Shown here: positions 18,492 through 26,281 of the stretch, in pieces | Position numbering within the stretch: the stretch's first letter is position 1 | Layout: each line of letters begins with the position of its first letter | NCBI GenBank assembly: GCA_025358885.1 | Contig: JANYHW010000178.1 | Location: 25,757-89,756 of the forward strand | Length of the DNA stretch: 64,000 nt | Direction of reading: 5' to 3' | From: Cytophagales bacterium | GTDB lineage: Bacteria > Bacteroidota > Bacteroidia > Cytophagales > Cyclobacteriaceae | Position numbers and translations under genes: made by a program | The notes under the pieces: model-generated | What the model was told of the DNA's origin: nothing | The model's input: the letters and a program-made list of their open reading frames with translations, nothing else | Database searches by the model: none

Positions 18492-20315
18492 TTACAGGTA
18501 AGGAATTTCAATCAGCACTTGCGTCCCCTTACCAGGCCTGCTGTTAATTTCGATCCGGCCACCAAGGCTTTCCGTTCGCACCGTGACCTGGTTAATGCCA
18601 AACCCCCGATGTTGGTCAATGTTAAATCCAATTCCATCATCCTCCACCGTGATATTCAAATGGTCATCATAGCCAAACAACTGGATATCGGCCCTGCCAG
18701 CCTTCGAATGGGCAGTGATGTTATGAAGCAACTCTTGTAAAATCCGATAAACTTGCTGAATCTGGTTAGGCTGAAGACGCTCCTGGTAGTCGAACTGCTG
18801 AAGTTTGATGTCAACGGAAGAATTTTTCCTCGCCACGACAATCAGCTTCTCCACCAAGGGCATGAGTCCGGAAACATGTGCCGCAGGCGGGGCGAGGTCG
18901 TGCGAGAGCATTCGAATGTCGTTGATGATTCCATCAAGTTGACCGGAAGCGCTTTCCGCACTCTGCTGGATTCCTCTCTTCAAGTGACTGAGACGGCTGC
19001 CGATGTCGTCATGCAGTTCTCCCGCGATGCGACTGCGCTCCTTTTCGATGCCGTCGATGTATTGCTGGTACATCTGCTTTTGTTGTGTGGAGACCTGCAC
19101 CATAAGGGCCGATCGCTCCCGTTGGATTTGACGAAACAGAATCACCAGGGCAACGGACAACAGCATGGCTTCAAAAAAATACGCTATGAGAACAGGGTTC
19201 AAATCAAAGTATTGTGTTGCCCCAAAAGCATAAGTCATGATGCTAAACCCGGAAGCTGCTACCAATGTGCCATAGGCAACCAAATAGAAAATCCCTATGA
19301 TCCTGTTGGTGAATAGCGCTTTCACCCCGCTGTACGCAAGCAGGGAGAGTCCGGTCAGCATGACGATGTTGATGATGGGAATGATAACCGTGCTATACCT
19401 GAACATGAATTCGCCAAAGAGCCAGCCTGCCACGATCAGCGCCAGGATAAAATAAAAAAGAATGTTCAACATCTTGTGCACCCTTGGCAGATACTTTCGT
19501 GTCTCGAGCAGCCCTTGCGAAAACTTGATCAAAAAGATAAATCCATAGGTGCCGAGTTGAATAATGGCGGGTGCGTCAAAGTCGGCGAGGCCCGGAAACA
19601 AATATTGAAAGCCGAATCCCTCCGACGTGAAACCATACGCAGCGGCCGAAAGAATGTACAAGAAGTACCAAATAAAAATAACCCTCCGCAGCAAAAGGGC
19701 GGCAACCAGTGCAAATACAGCACAGAAAGAAAGAAACCCGGTCCAAAAGCCCCACAACAAATTCTGGCTATAGCTATTTTCATGGAGTGTCTCCCGGGTG
19801 GTAATCCACATGGGAAGTGAAAGACTATTGTAGTGCTGCACCATGACCAGCATCGTGAACGATTCACCACGCTCGCATGAAATCGGGAAGTCAAAAAACC
19901 GGTGGTGAGTGGGGCGCTGGTAAAAGTTGAAATGGATACCGGTCTCATACATGGAATTCACAGAATCTCCCTCCACCCGGTAAAAAACCAGCCGGTAGAG
20001 GTGAGGCTGGCGGATGTCCAGGAACAGCTCTTGTTTTTGATTTGAGACATTTTTTAAAGTCAGCGTGAGCCAATAATACCCATTGATGGGGCCAAAATTG
20101 ATTTTGTCAAGTTGCCTGATGGCACCAGGTTGATGGGTAAAGACCTTCCAGGCTGAATCTGCTGATAACGCTTCTCCGGTATTAAAGTATGCAAAGTGGG
20201 AATTGGCTGGGGTTTCTTTAAATCCATCTCCCACCTTCAGCGTATCCGTCTGGGCAAACAGCGGACTGAAAGGAAGGAAACAAAACAGGAAAATATGGTA
20301 CAGCTTACATTTCAC
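18492..20315 (-). CDS. 7TMR-DISM sensor histidine kinase
   Basis: 607 residues from a GTG start at 20315, which gives a clear signal peptide (MKCKLYHIFLFCFLPFSPLFAQ). A periplasmic beta-rich DISMED2-type sensor occupies residues ~25-165. Seven membrane helices follow (~180-400), then HisKA_3 with the phosphoacceptor His435 in GELHDDIGSR and a GHKL ATPase with DDGIGFN and GKGTQVLIEIP. The 7TMR-DISM architecture typically senses small ligands such as carbohydrates at the outer face. The NarL-type regulator gene lies just upstream in the same direction (66 bp gap), and the two form a two-component operon. It is convergent with the 5-oxoprolinase gene, 12 bp apart. Confidence 0.92.
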   Translation of the reverse strand: MKCKLYHIFLFCFLPFSPLFAQTDTLKVGDGFKETPANSHFAYFNTGEALSADSAWKVFTHQPGAIRQLDKINFGPINGYYWLTLTLKNVSNQKQELFLDIRQPHLYRLVFYRVEGDSVNSMYETGIHFNFYQRPTHHRFFDFPISCERGESFTMLVMVQHYNSLSLPMWITTRETLHENSYSQNLLWGFWTGFLSFCAVFALVAALLLRRVIFIWYFLYILSAAAYGFTSEGFGFQYLFPGLADFDAPAIIQLGTYGFIFLIKFSQGLLETRKYLPRVHKMLNILFYFILALIVAGWLFGEFMFRYSTVIIPIINIVMLTGLSLLAYSGVKALFTNRIIGIFYLVAYGTLVAASGFSIMTYAFGATQYFDLNPVLIAYFFEAMLLSVALVILFRQIQRERSALMVQVSTQQKQMYQQYIDGIEKERSRIAGELHDDIGSRLSHLKRGIQQSAESASGQLDGIINDIRMLSHDLAPPAAHVSGLMPLVEKLIVVARKNSSVDIKLQQFDYQERLQPNQIQQVYRILQELLHNITAHSKAGRADIQLFGYDDHLNITVEDDGIGFNIDQHRGFGINQVTVRTESLGGRIEINSRPGKGTQVLIEIPYL

Positions 20316-20381
20316 AACATTTCTATGGCAATGGAAAGCAAGAAAATCGCTGGGTGTTAATCAATACCCTGTCAAAGGTAT

Positions 20382-21029
20382 TTAGGAGTTTGATCCCAAC
20401 ATGTGGTTCTCAAAGGCAAACCGGACCAGGTCGCTGCCCTGGCTCAACCCCAGTTTTTTCATAATGTTCTTCTTGTGGGTACGCACGGTATGGAGGCTCA
20501 AAAACAATTGGTCGGATATCTGTTCGGGAGTTTGGCCTTTGGCAAACAGGCAGATGATCTCAATCTCCCGTTTCGTAAGCTTCATTTTCTCAATAAACTC
20601 AAATCGCTGATGGGCGTGGTCGTTCCTGAGTTTCTGAAGAGAGGGTGGCAGGTAGAAATCGGTGGCCTGCAATTCATCGAGGGCACTGATCAATTCCTCC
20701 GTGTTGGCGTTTTTCAAAAGATAGCCATTGGCGCCAAGTTTTTTAGCTTTTTCAATGAGGTATTCATCTTCATACATGGTGACAATGACAATCATTAATT
20801 GTGGAAACCTGGGCTTCACTTTTTCCAGGATGGTGAAACCGTCGGTTCCTCCCAGGTTGAGGTCAAGCAATAAAATATCGATAGGCGTTGATTCCAATAT
20901 CGGCAGCAGCTCTTTTTCATGCCGTACCTGTCCTGCCAATTGAAAGCGGGCGTGGAAAGACAAGAGCACGCGCAAGCCATCGGCAAACAGTGCGTGGTCT
21001 TCGCAGATTACAATTTTTTTGGGGGTCAT
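20382..21029 (-). CDS. NarL/LuxR-family response regulator
   Basis: 215 residues. The receiver domain has the acidic pair Glu10-Asp11, the phosphoacceptor Asp56 in DILLLDLNLGG, and a Lys near VKKLGANGYLLKNA at the end. A LuxR-type helix-turn-helix occupies ~150-205 (LTKREIEIICLFAKGQ, then ISDQLFLSLHTVRTHKKN). It is first in the operon with the 7TMR-DISM kinase, its probable cognate. A 7-2-7 inverted repeat resembling NarL half sites lies 77 bp upstream, so autoregulation is plausible. Confidence 0.93.
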   Translation of the reverse strand: MTPKKIVICEDHALFADGLRVLLSFHARFQLAGQVRHEKELLPILESTPIDILLLDLNLGGTDGFTILEKVKPRFPQLMIVIVTMYEDEYLIEKAKKLGANGYLLKNANTEELISALDELQATDFYLPPSLQKLRNDHAHQRFEFIEKMKLTKREIEIICLFAKGQTPEQISDQLFLSLHTVRTHKKNIMKKLGLSQGSDLVRFAFENHMLGSNS

Positions 21030-21424
21030 CGACTAAAGCCTTTGGGTTCAATATACACCAATTGGGGTATCCAGAGCACTCAACCAAAGCGCCAATCGTT
21101 GAATAATACTCCTTAAGTAGTATAGAATCATACAATTCTTCCAAGTCTGGGGTTGGGATGTAGCTACAAGCTCCATCGGGCTTACTGTTTGTAGAGATGC
21201 ACCAACAATATTGAGCAGGGCTTCAGGAGGAGCGGCCTGTTATTCTGTCCGACTGCGAAGGAGGAATCGAGCAGTCAAATAGTTGTTCTGCGGTTTACCT
21301 AAGCACTTCAGGTTCATAGAACATATTGGTTGGCGCGAAAAAATAGCATTGTAAAATACCCTGAGCACGGTATTGGATCAGTTGAGATGATGAAGTCAAA
21401 TTTGTTTATCTAAATAAACCTCAT
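21030..21424. other. 395-bp intergenic region between divergent operons
   Basis: This is the only gap over 300 bp. It separates the two-component operon (minus strand) from the large T9SS cargo gene (plus strand). I see no credible gene in it; short open frames lack coding character. The only structured element noticed is the inverted repeat at 21106-21123. It probably holds the two divergent promoters. Confidence 0.6.
21106..21123. promoter_or_regulatory. NarL-like 7-2-7 inverted repeat, candidate operator
   Basis: ATACTCCTTAAGTAGTAT is an 18-bp near-palindrome with one mismatched pair. Its core TACTCCT-TA-AGTAGTA matches the Escherichia coli NarL heptamer TACYYMT exactly in the left half and with one mismatch in the right half, in 7-2-7 spacing. 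It lies 77 bp upstream of the NarL-type regulator. Binding by that regulator is inference. Confidence 0.4.
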
Positions 21425-22750
21425 ATGAAATTTCTAACACGCTCGAAAACGTTATTCCAGGGCCTGTCCATTCTGATTTTTTCATTGGCTGTAGTTGAGA
21501 GTAATGGTCAACTTAGTCAAACCATTACCTTCTCCCCTCTCTCCACCCAAACTTTCAACGCAGTACCAATTCTTTTAACCGCCACTGCTTCTTCCGGTCT
21601 GCCGGTAACGTACATCAGCAGCAACACAGCCGTGGGCAGTATCCGTGGCAATGTGCTTACCATTGAAGGTGCCGGCACGTGTATAATCACCGCCAAACAA
21701 GCCGGTGACGCAACCTACAATGCCGCGCCGGATGTGCCGCAAACACTTACCGTCAATAAGGCGTCGCAGGGTCTCACATCAAATTTTACCGGCATCCCAC
21801 GCCTGACAACCGATGGAGCCTTTTATCCTCATGCCATCTACAACTCGGATCTTCCGCTCACTTACAGCTCATCCAACACATCGGTAGCTACAGTTTCGGG
21901 TAATCAGATCACACCCGTTGGTGCCGGTTCGACAACAATCACTTTTTCCCAGGCCGGAGACAATAACTTTCTATCTGCTACCTCAACAATACCACTTACA
22001 GTGAATAATCAGGCTTTATCTCCTCTCAAATTCACGATTCAAGGCGGCGCACCGGTAAATGAGCTGTATTCCCCCCTGGGAAATATCGAAGTAGATGTCA
22101 ATGGGATGATCTATGTACCCAATCCAAGCCTTAACCAGGTAGTTGTTCTCAATCCAAACGGTACGGTCAACAAAACCTTCGGGTCGTTTGGCACCAATGA
22201 TGGTGACCTGATGGGCCCTTCAGACATTGCAATTGATGCCTCCGGGAACATGTATGTTGTCAATGTGGGCAATAACAGAATTGACGTCTACTCTCCTTCC
22301 GGAACATTCTTGCGAAAGTTTGGTGGTCGTGGTGCTTCGTCCGGAAAATTACTCTCCCCCAACAGCATTGCCATTGATGGCAGCGGTAAGGTCTTTGTGA
22401 CGGAACGCTCGACCGGCAGGGTCTCCGTTTTCAACACAACTGGAACATTTTTGTATGCTTTTGGTACGGGCGGATCTGGCAATGGTCAACTGAGCCTTGC
22501 TCGGGGTATTGAACTCGACGCCAGCGGAAATGTTTATGTGGTAGATCCCGGCAACAGCCGGGTCGTGGTGTTTGACAACAGTGGTAACTTCCTCCGCAAC
22601 ATCGGTACTTTTGGAAGCGGTAACGGTCAGTTCACTTTGCCGAAGTATGTTAAGCTGGATGCAAGTGGGAATATCTACGTGACGGACGATGGCAATGCAC
22701 GGGTACAAGTGTTTGATAACGCTGGTAACTTCCTGTCAAGTGTGCCATAG
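21425..22750 (+). CDS. 5' fragment: secreted Ig-like/NHL protein, truncated by TAG
   Basis: 441 residues from ATG 21425, which begins a signal peptide ending around VESNGQ. It contains two Ig-like repeats with the recurring pattern SSNTxVxxxxGN...GAGxxxITxxQAGD, then five NHL repeats (IDASGNMYVVN, LDASGNVYVVD and similar). It stops in the middle of a propeller and lacks the sorting domain, so alone it would probably be exported to the periplasm but not secreted by T9SS. An incomplete propeller is unlikely to fold stably. Confidence 0.7.
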   Translation: MKFLTRSKTLFQGLSILIFSLAVVESNGQLSQTITFSPLSTQTFNAVPILLTATASSGLPVTYISSNTAVGSIRGNVLTIEGAGTCIITAKQAGDATYNAAPDVPQTLTVNKASQGLTSNFTGIPRLTTDGAFYPHAIYNSDLPLTYSSSNTSVATVSGNQITPVGAGSTTITFSQAGDNNFLSATSTIPLTVNNQALSPLKFTIQGGAPVNELYSPLGNIEVDVNGMIYVPNPSLNQVVVLNPNGTVNKTFGSFGTNDGDLMGPSDIAIDASGNMYVVNVGNNRIDVYSPSGTFLRKFGGRGASSGKLLSPNSIAIDGSGKVFVTERSTGRVSVFNTTGTFLYAFGTGGSGNGQLSLARGIELDASGNVYVVDPGNSRVVVFDNSGNFLRNIGTFGSGNGQFTLPKYVKLDASGNIYVTDDGNARVQVFDNAGNFLSSVP

Positions 22751-22858
22751 CCCGGAGGTTCAACCGGTGCGTGCGGTATAGCAAGGGATGGCAGTGGAAA
22801 TTTTTATGTCTCCAATTATGGCACCAACGAACTGCTGAAATTCTCCGGTGCAGGGGCG

Positions 22859-25762
22859 TTGCTTCAGACCATATTCCCCATGCCCCAAAGCAACAACCAA
22901 TTTTTCCAGCCCCTCGGTGTGGCCTTTGATGCATCACACAACGTGTATGTGGCCGCCGACAAGCGCGTAAAAGTTTATTCCGCTGCAGGTACCTATCTGC
23001 GCACCATCGGCGCTCCCGGTACAGCCGATGGACAGTTCAATGGCCTGATGGGGAAAGTCTTCGTTGACGCCACAGGCAATACCTATGTTTCCGATCCGGG
23101 CAACAACCGGGTGCAGGTGTTTGACAATACCGGCGCGTTCGTGAGAAAAGTGGGTGTGGGACCGCTTTCCTTTCCTTCGGGAATTACGGTCGATGGCACC
23201 GGTAAAATCTATGTAGCGAGCCAGGGCAACAATACCGTCCAGGTTTTTCAAAATAATGGAACACCGGTGCTATCCTTTGGAAGTGCGGGCGCAGCAACTG
23301 GCCAGTTCTCCAACCCGAGTGGCGTGGCGGTGGATGCAGGCGGCAATATTTATGTGGCGGATGTCAGTAACAACCGAATACAGGTATTCGACAATGGAGG
23401 AACCTTTGTACGAACCTTCGGCTCCGTTGGAAACGGCAACGGTCAGTTTCGCTTCCCCTATGACATCAAACTGGATGCCGCCGGCAATATTTATGTTGCA
23501 GACCGCGACAACCACCGGGTCCAGGTATTTCAGAACAATGGAACATTCCTGTACCAACTTGGCAGCCTGGGCTATGGCCCGAACGCCGGCAACGGACATT
23601 TCTACCAAGCCGTGAGTCTTGACGTGGATGCCTCTGGCAGATCACTTGTCGTGGCAGACCAGCTCAACAACCTCGTGCAGGGATTCGGTGCTCCTGAAAT
23701 CAATGTGAAACAAGTCAGTTCGATTGCCAGCGCCGGGACATTTGATTTTGGAAATGTCAACATGCTCACCAATTCAGGCGCCATTTCTTTCACCATCGAA
23801 AACACAGGGGGTACCAGCCTGAATCTTACGGGTACTCCGAAAGTGAGTATTGGTGGTACAAACGCATCCGACTTTACGGTTAACAGTGCGTCGACCACAA
23901 CACCCATCGCTCCTGCCGCAAACAGCACGTTCACTATAACATTTACACCATCGGCATCGGGAATCCGAAGTGCCCAGATTACCATCGCCAGCGACGACTT
24001 TGATGAAGCATCCTATGTAATCAACCTCCAGGGCACGGGTGTCAAACTCGTGCAAACCATTACTTTCAATTCATTGGCACCAAAAGTATTTGGTGATCCA
24101 AATTTTGATCCTGGAGCGACGGCTAGTTCTACATTGGCATTGACTTATGCAAGCAGCAACACGGCTGTGGCCACCGTCTCAGGAAACACCGTAACCATTG
24201 TGGGTGTTGGTTCCAGCATCATCACCGCCAGCCAACCCGGTAACGGAAACTACAATGCGGCAACCGATGTTACTCAAACCCTTAGTGTCAACACAGCCAA
24301 CCAGTCCATCACGTTCAATGCATTGATTGCAAAAGCGTTTGGTGATCCAAATTTTGATTTGACCGCGACGGCATCTTCTAACCTCGCGGTCACTTACGGA
24401 AGTTCGAATACTTCCGTAGCCACCATATCAGGAAACACGGTAACCATCGTGGGTGTGGGCACATCGACCATCACCGCGAGCCAGGCAGGTAATGCAAACT
24501 ATAACGCCGCCGCCAATGCACCTCAAACATTGACCGTGAACAAAGGAAATCAGACCATCACCTTTAACAGTTTCGCACCGGCATCGATCGGGGATGCTCC
24601 GATCACATTGGCCCCAACGACTACGTCAGGGCTTACCGTTGTCTATTCCAGCAGCAACACCTCTGTGGCCACCGTGTCTGGAAACATTGTCACGATTGTG
24701 GGACAGGGAAATACAACCATCACGGCAAGCCAACCGGGCAATACAAACTACAATGCGGCAACTTCCGTTGGCCAGGTGCTTTCCGTGAAGCAGGCGCAAA
24801 CCATCACGTTTGCGGCCTTGTCATCGAAAACTTTTGGAGATGCTGCCTTCAACCTGACGGCTACCGCAAGCTCCAGTCTGGTCGTTACCTATATCAGCAG
24901 CAATACATCGGTAGCGTCTGTTTCCGGTAACACCCTCACGATTGTCGGTGCAGGAAGCACCTCGATTACCGCCAATCAATCCGGAAATGGCACCTTCAAT
25001 GCTGCTCCTCCGGTATCACAATCCCTCACCGTTGCTAAAGCGGCGCAAACAATAACATTTGCTGGTCTCAGCACAAAAACCATGGGCGATGCACCCTTCA
25101 ACTTAGGTGCCACCTCCACTTCTGCTCTCGCGGTGCAATACTCCGTCACGCCATCAGGGAGAGTGACAATCTCAGGCAGCCAGATCACTATCGTGGCACC
25201 AGGAAGTGTGACGATTTCAGCGGACCAACCAGGTAACGCGAACTTCCTTGCCGCAACACCGGTCGCACAAACCTTTTGTATCAACCCGGTGAAGCCCACC
25301 ATCTCACTTTCCGCAGCCAATACAGAAACCCCCCTCCTGACTTCCAACAGTACTTCGGGGAATCAGTGGTTCCTGAATGGAACAGCCATCACAGGTGCTA
25401 CGAATGCTACGCTCACCGTGTCGACAGCAGGCGCCTACACCCTGCAGACAAAAGCTGACAATTGTACCAGTGCGATGTCTGAACAACAGGCTATCATTGT
25501 TACCGGCGATCTGACAGGTGAGAATCCACTGGAATTCACCATCTATCCGAACCCGGCAACTACATACGTAGATATCCGAGGGCTCAAGGGAGAGGTGGGG
25601 GTCTCCCAAATTGTAGACCTTTCAGGCCGCAGCATTCAGATTGTACTTGAAAAGAAAGATGACATCTACCGCGCCAGTGTTGCTGGCTTGTCGGAAGGAT
25701 TGTACCTGCTTCGCATTCAAGATGCCACTACCACGCATCAGGTTAAGTTCGTAAAGAAATAA
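22859..25762 (+). CDS. 3' fragment: NHL/ASH/Ig-like repeats with T9SS sorting domain
   Basis: The first ATG after the internal stop is at 22859, giving 967 residues without any signal peptide. Translated alone it would stay in the cytoplasm despite a type A T9SS C-terminal domain (IYPNPATT, VDLSGRS, LSEGLYLLRI). Between lie the remaining NHL repeats, an ASH-like domain (FDFGNV..., FTITFTPSASG) and five Ig-like repeats. The reading frame is open back to the TAG with clear NHL coding from 22751, so the ATG is internal to the original gene and not a true start. Confidence 0.65.
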   Translation: MLQTIFPMPQSNNQFFQPLGVAFDASHNVYVAADKRVKVYSAAGTYLRTIGAPGTADGQFNGLMGKVFVDATGNTYVSDPGNNRVQVFDNTGAFVRKVGVGPLSFPSGITVDGTGKIYVASQGNNTVQVFQNNGTPVLSFGSAGAATGQFSNPSGVAVDAGGNIYVADVSNNRIQVFDNGGTFVRTFGSVGNGNGQFRFPYDIKLDAAGNIYVADRDNHRVQVFQNNGTFLYQLGSLGYGPNAGNGHFYQAVSLDVDASGRSLVVADQLNNLVQGFGAPEINVKQVSSIASAGTFDFGNVNMLTNSGAISFTIENTGGTSLNLTGTPKVSIGGTNASDFTVNSASTTTPIAPAANSTFTITFTPSASGIRSAQITIASDDFDEASYVINLQGTGVKLVQTITFNSLAPKVFGDPNFDPGATASSTLALTYASSNTAVATVSGNTVTIVGVGSSIITASQPGNGNYNAATDVTQTLSVNTANQSITFNALIAKAFGDPNFDLTATASSNLAVTYGSSNTSVATISGNTVTIVGVGTSTITASQAGNANYNAAANAPQTLTVNKGNQTITFNSFAPASIGDAPITLAPTTTSGLTVVYSSSNTSVATVSGNIVTIVGQGNTTITASQPGNTNYNAATSVGQVLSVKQAQTITFAALSSKTFGDAAFNLTATASSSLVVTYISSNTSVASVSGNTLTIVGAGSTSITANQSGNGTFNAAPPVSQSLTVAKAAQTITFAGLSTKTMGDAPFNLGATSTSALAVQYSVTPSGRVTISGSQITIVAPGSVTISADQPGNANFLAATPVAQTFCINPVKPTISLSAANTETPLLTSNSTSGNQWFLNGTAITGATNATLTVSTAGAYTLQTKADNCTSAMSEQQAIIVTGDLTGENPLEFTIYPNPATTYVDIRGLKGEVGVSQIVDLSGRSIQIVLEKKDDIYRASVAGLSEGLYLLRIQDATTTHQVKFVKK
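24053..25285 (+). repeat. Five tandem 246-249 bp repeats encoding Ig-like domains
   Basis: Units begin near 24053, 24302, 24551, 24797 and 25046, each starting with a codon string for Q(T/S)ITF. Each encodes about 82 residues with a shared core SSNTSVATVSGN-TIVG-G-ITA-QPGN-NYNAA. Two related units occur at the 5' end of the gene (from 21518). Spacing of 249, 249, 246 and 249 bp is regular enough for unequal recombination. Confidence 0.85.
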
Positions 25763-25789
25763 TCTCCACTCATTCAAAACTCATTGAAA

Positions 25790-26257
25790 ATGAAATCAAC
25801 AATAAAAATCCAACCCATTGCCCGGATTCTCCACCCGGTAATCATGATTATCGCAATTGTTCAACTTTCCTCTTGCGGTGGTAAAGGCGGTGACCCGACA
25901 CCCACAACTCCTTCAGCCCAGGATGCTGCCAAGGCATTACTGGTGGCGAATCCCTGGAAGCTCCAGGGGGTAACGGTAGACGGAGTCGACAAGACCTCGG
26001 TGTACGCCGGCTTTGGTATCAATTTTACCAGTACGGCATACTCTACTACCAATGGCGGCACTGTATGGCCAGCCAGCGGCACGTGGTCTTTCGCTAACAC
26101 CGATGGAACGGCAATTAAGAGAGATGATGGTTTGCTGATCCAGATTCTCCCTACGTCGACTTCTTTGGTAATGACATTCACCTGGACGAAAACAACGCTG
26201 GGAGGTGGAAGGGTAGGCTCGGTGAGTGGTGTGAATGTGTTTACAATGACGAAATAG
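25790..26257 (+). CDS. Small exported lipoprotein, lipocalin-like
   Basis: 155 residues from ATG 25790. A lipoprotein leader ends LSSCGG, followed by a Gly/Pro/Thr linker. The mature part begins KALLVANPWKLQGV and alternates beta strands with a WSFANTDG turn, which resembles the small lipocalin-like or META-like lipoproteins common in Bacteroidota. No specific function is indicated. It starts 27 bp after the T9SS cargo gene and may be co-transcribed with it, making it a candidate accessory lipoprotein. Confidence 0.75.
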   Translation: MKSTIKIQPIARILHPVIMIIAIVQLSSCGGKGGDPTPTTPSAQDAAKALLVANPWKLQGVTVDGVDKTSVYAGFGINFTSTAYSTTNGGTVWPASGTWSFANTDGTAIKRDDGLLIQILPTSTSLVMTFTWTKTTLGGGRVGSVSGVNVFTMTK

Positions 26258-26281
26258 AATTAGATCTCACTGGGGCACGAG

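Larger units (their letters stand above)
21425..25762 (+). pseudogene. Large T9SS cargo gene (Ig-like/NHL repeats) interrupted by in-frame TAG
   Basis: Read as one frame the gene has 1445 sense and stop codons before the terminal TAA, with a single TAG at 22748-22750 (codon 442). Both sides stay in frame, and translation across and beyond the stop continues a perfect NHL repeat (GIARDGSGNFYVSNYG just after it). Full architecture: signal peptide; two Ig-like (BIG2/MBG-like) repeats at ~32-195; about twelve NHL propeller repeats at ~200-755; an ASH/HYDIN-like domain at ~760-875; five near-identical ~82-residue Ig-like repeats at ~877-1283; another Ig-like domain; and a type A T9SS sorting domain at ~1369-1445 starting IYPNPATT. 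The intact product would be a secreted surface adhesin or scaffold. It is either a recent nonsense mutant or contains a sequencing error. Confidence 0.75.

Noticed and set aside
20917-21144. 75-codon minus-strand frame across the start of the response regulator gene
   Set aside because: Overlaps the regulator's receiver domain in another frame and has no conserved features.
24053-25285. Regular repeats considered as a CRISPR array
   Set aside because: Units are ~249 bp and encode protein domains in frame; no short direct repeats with unique spacers.
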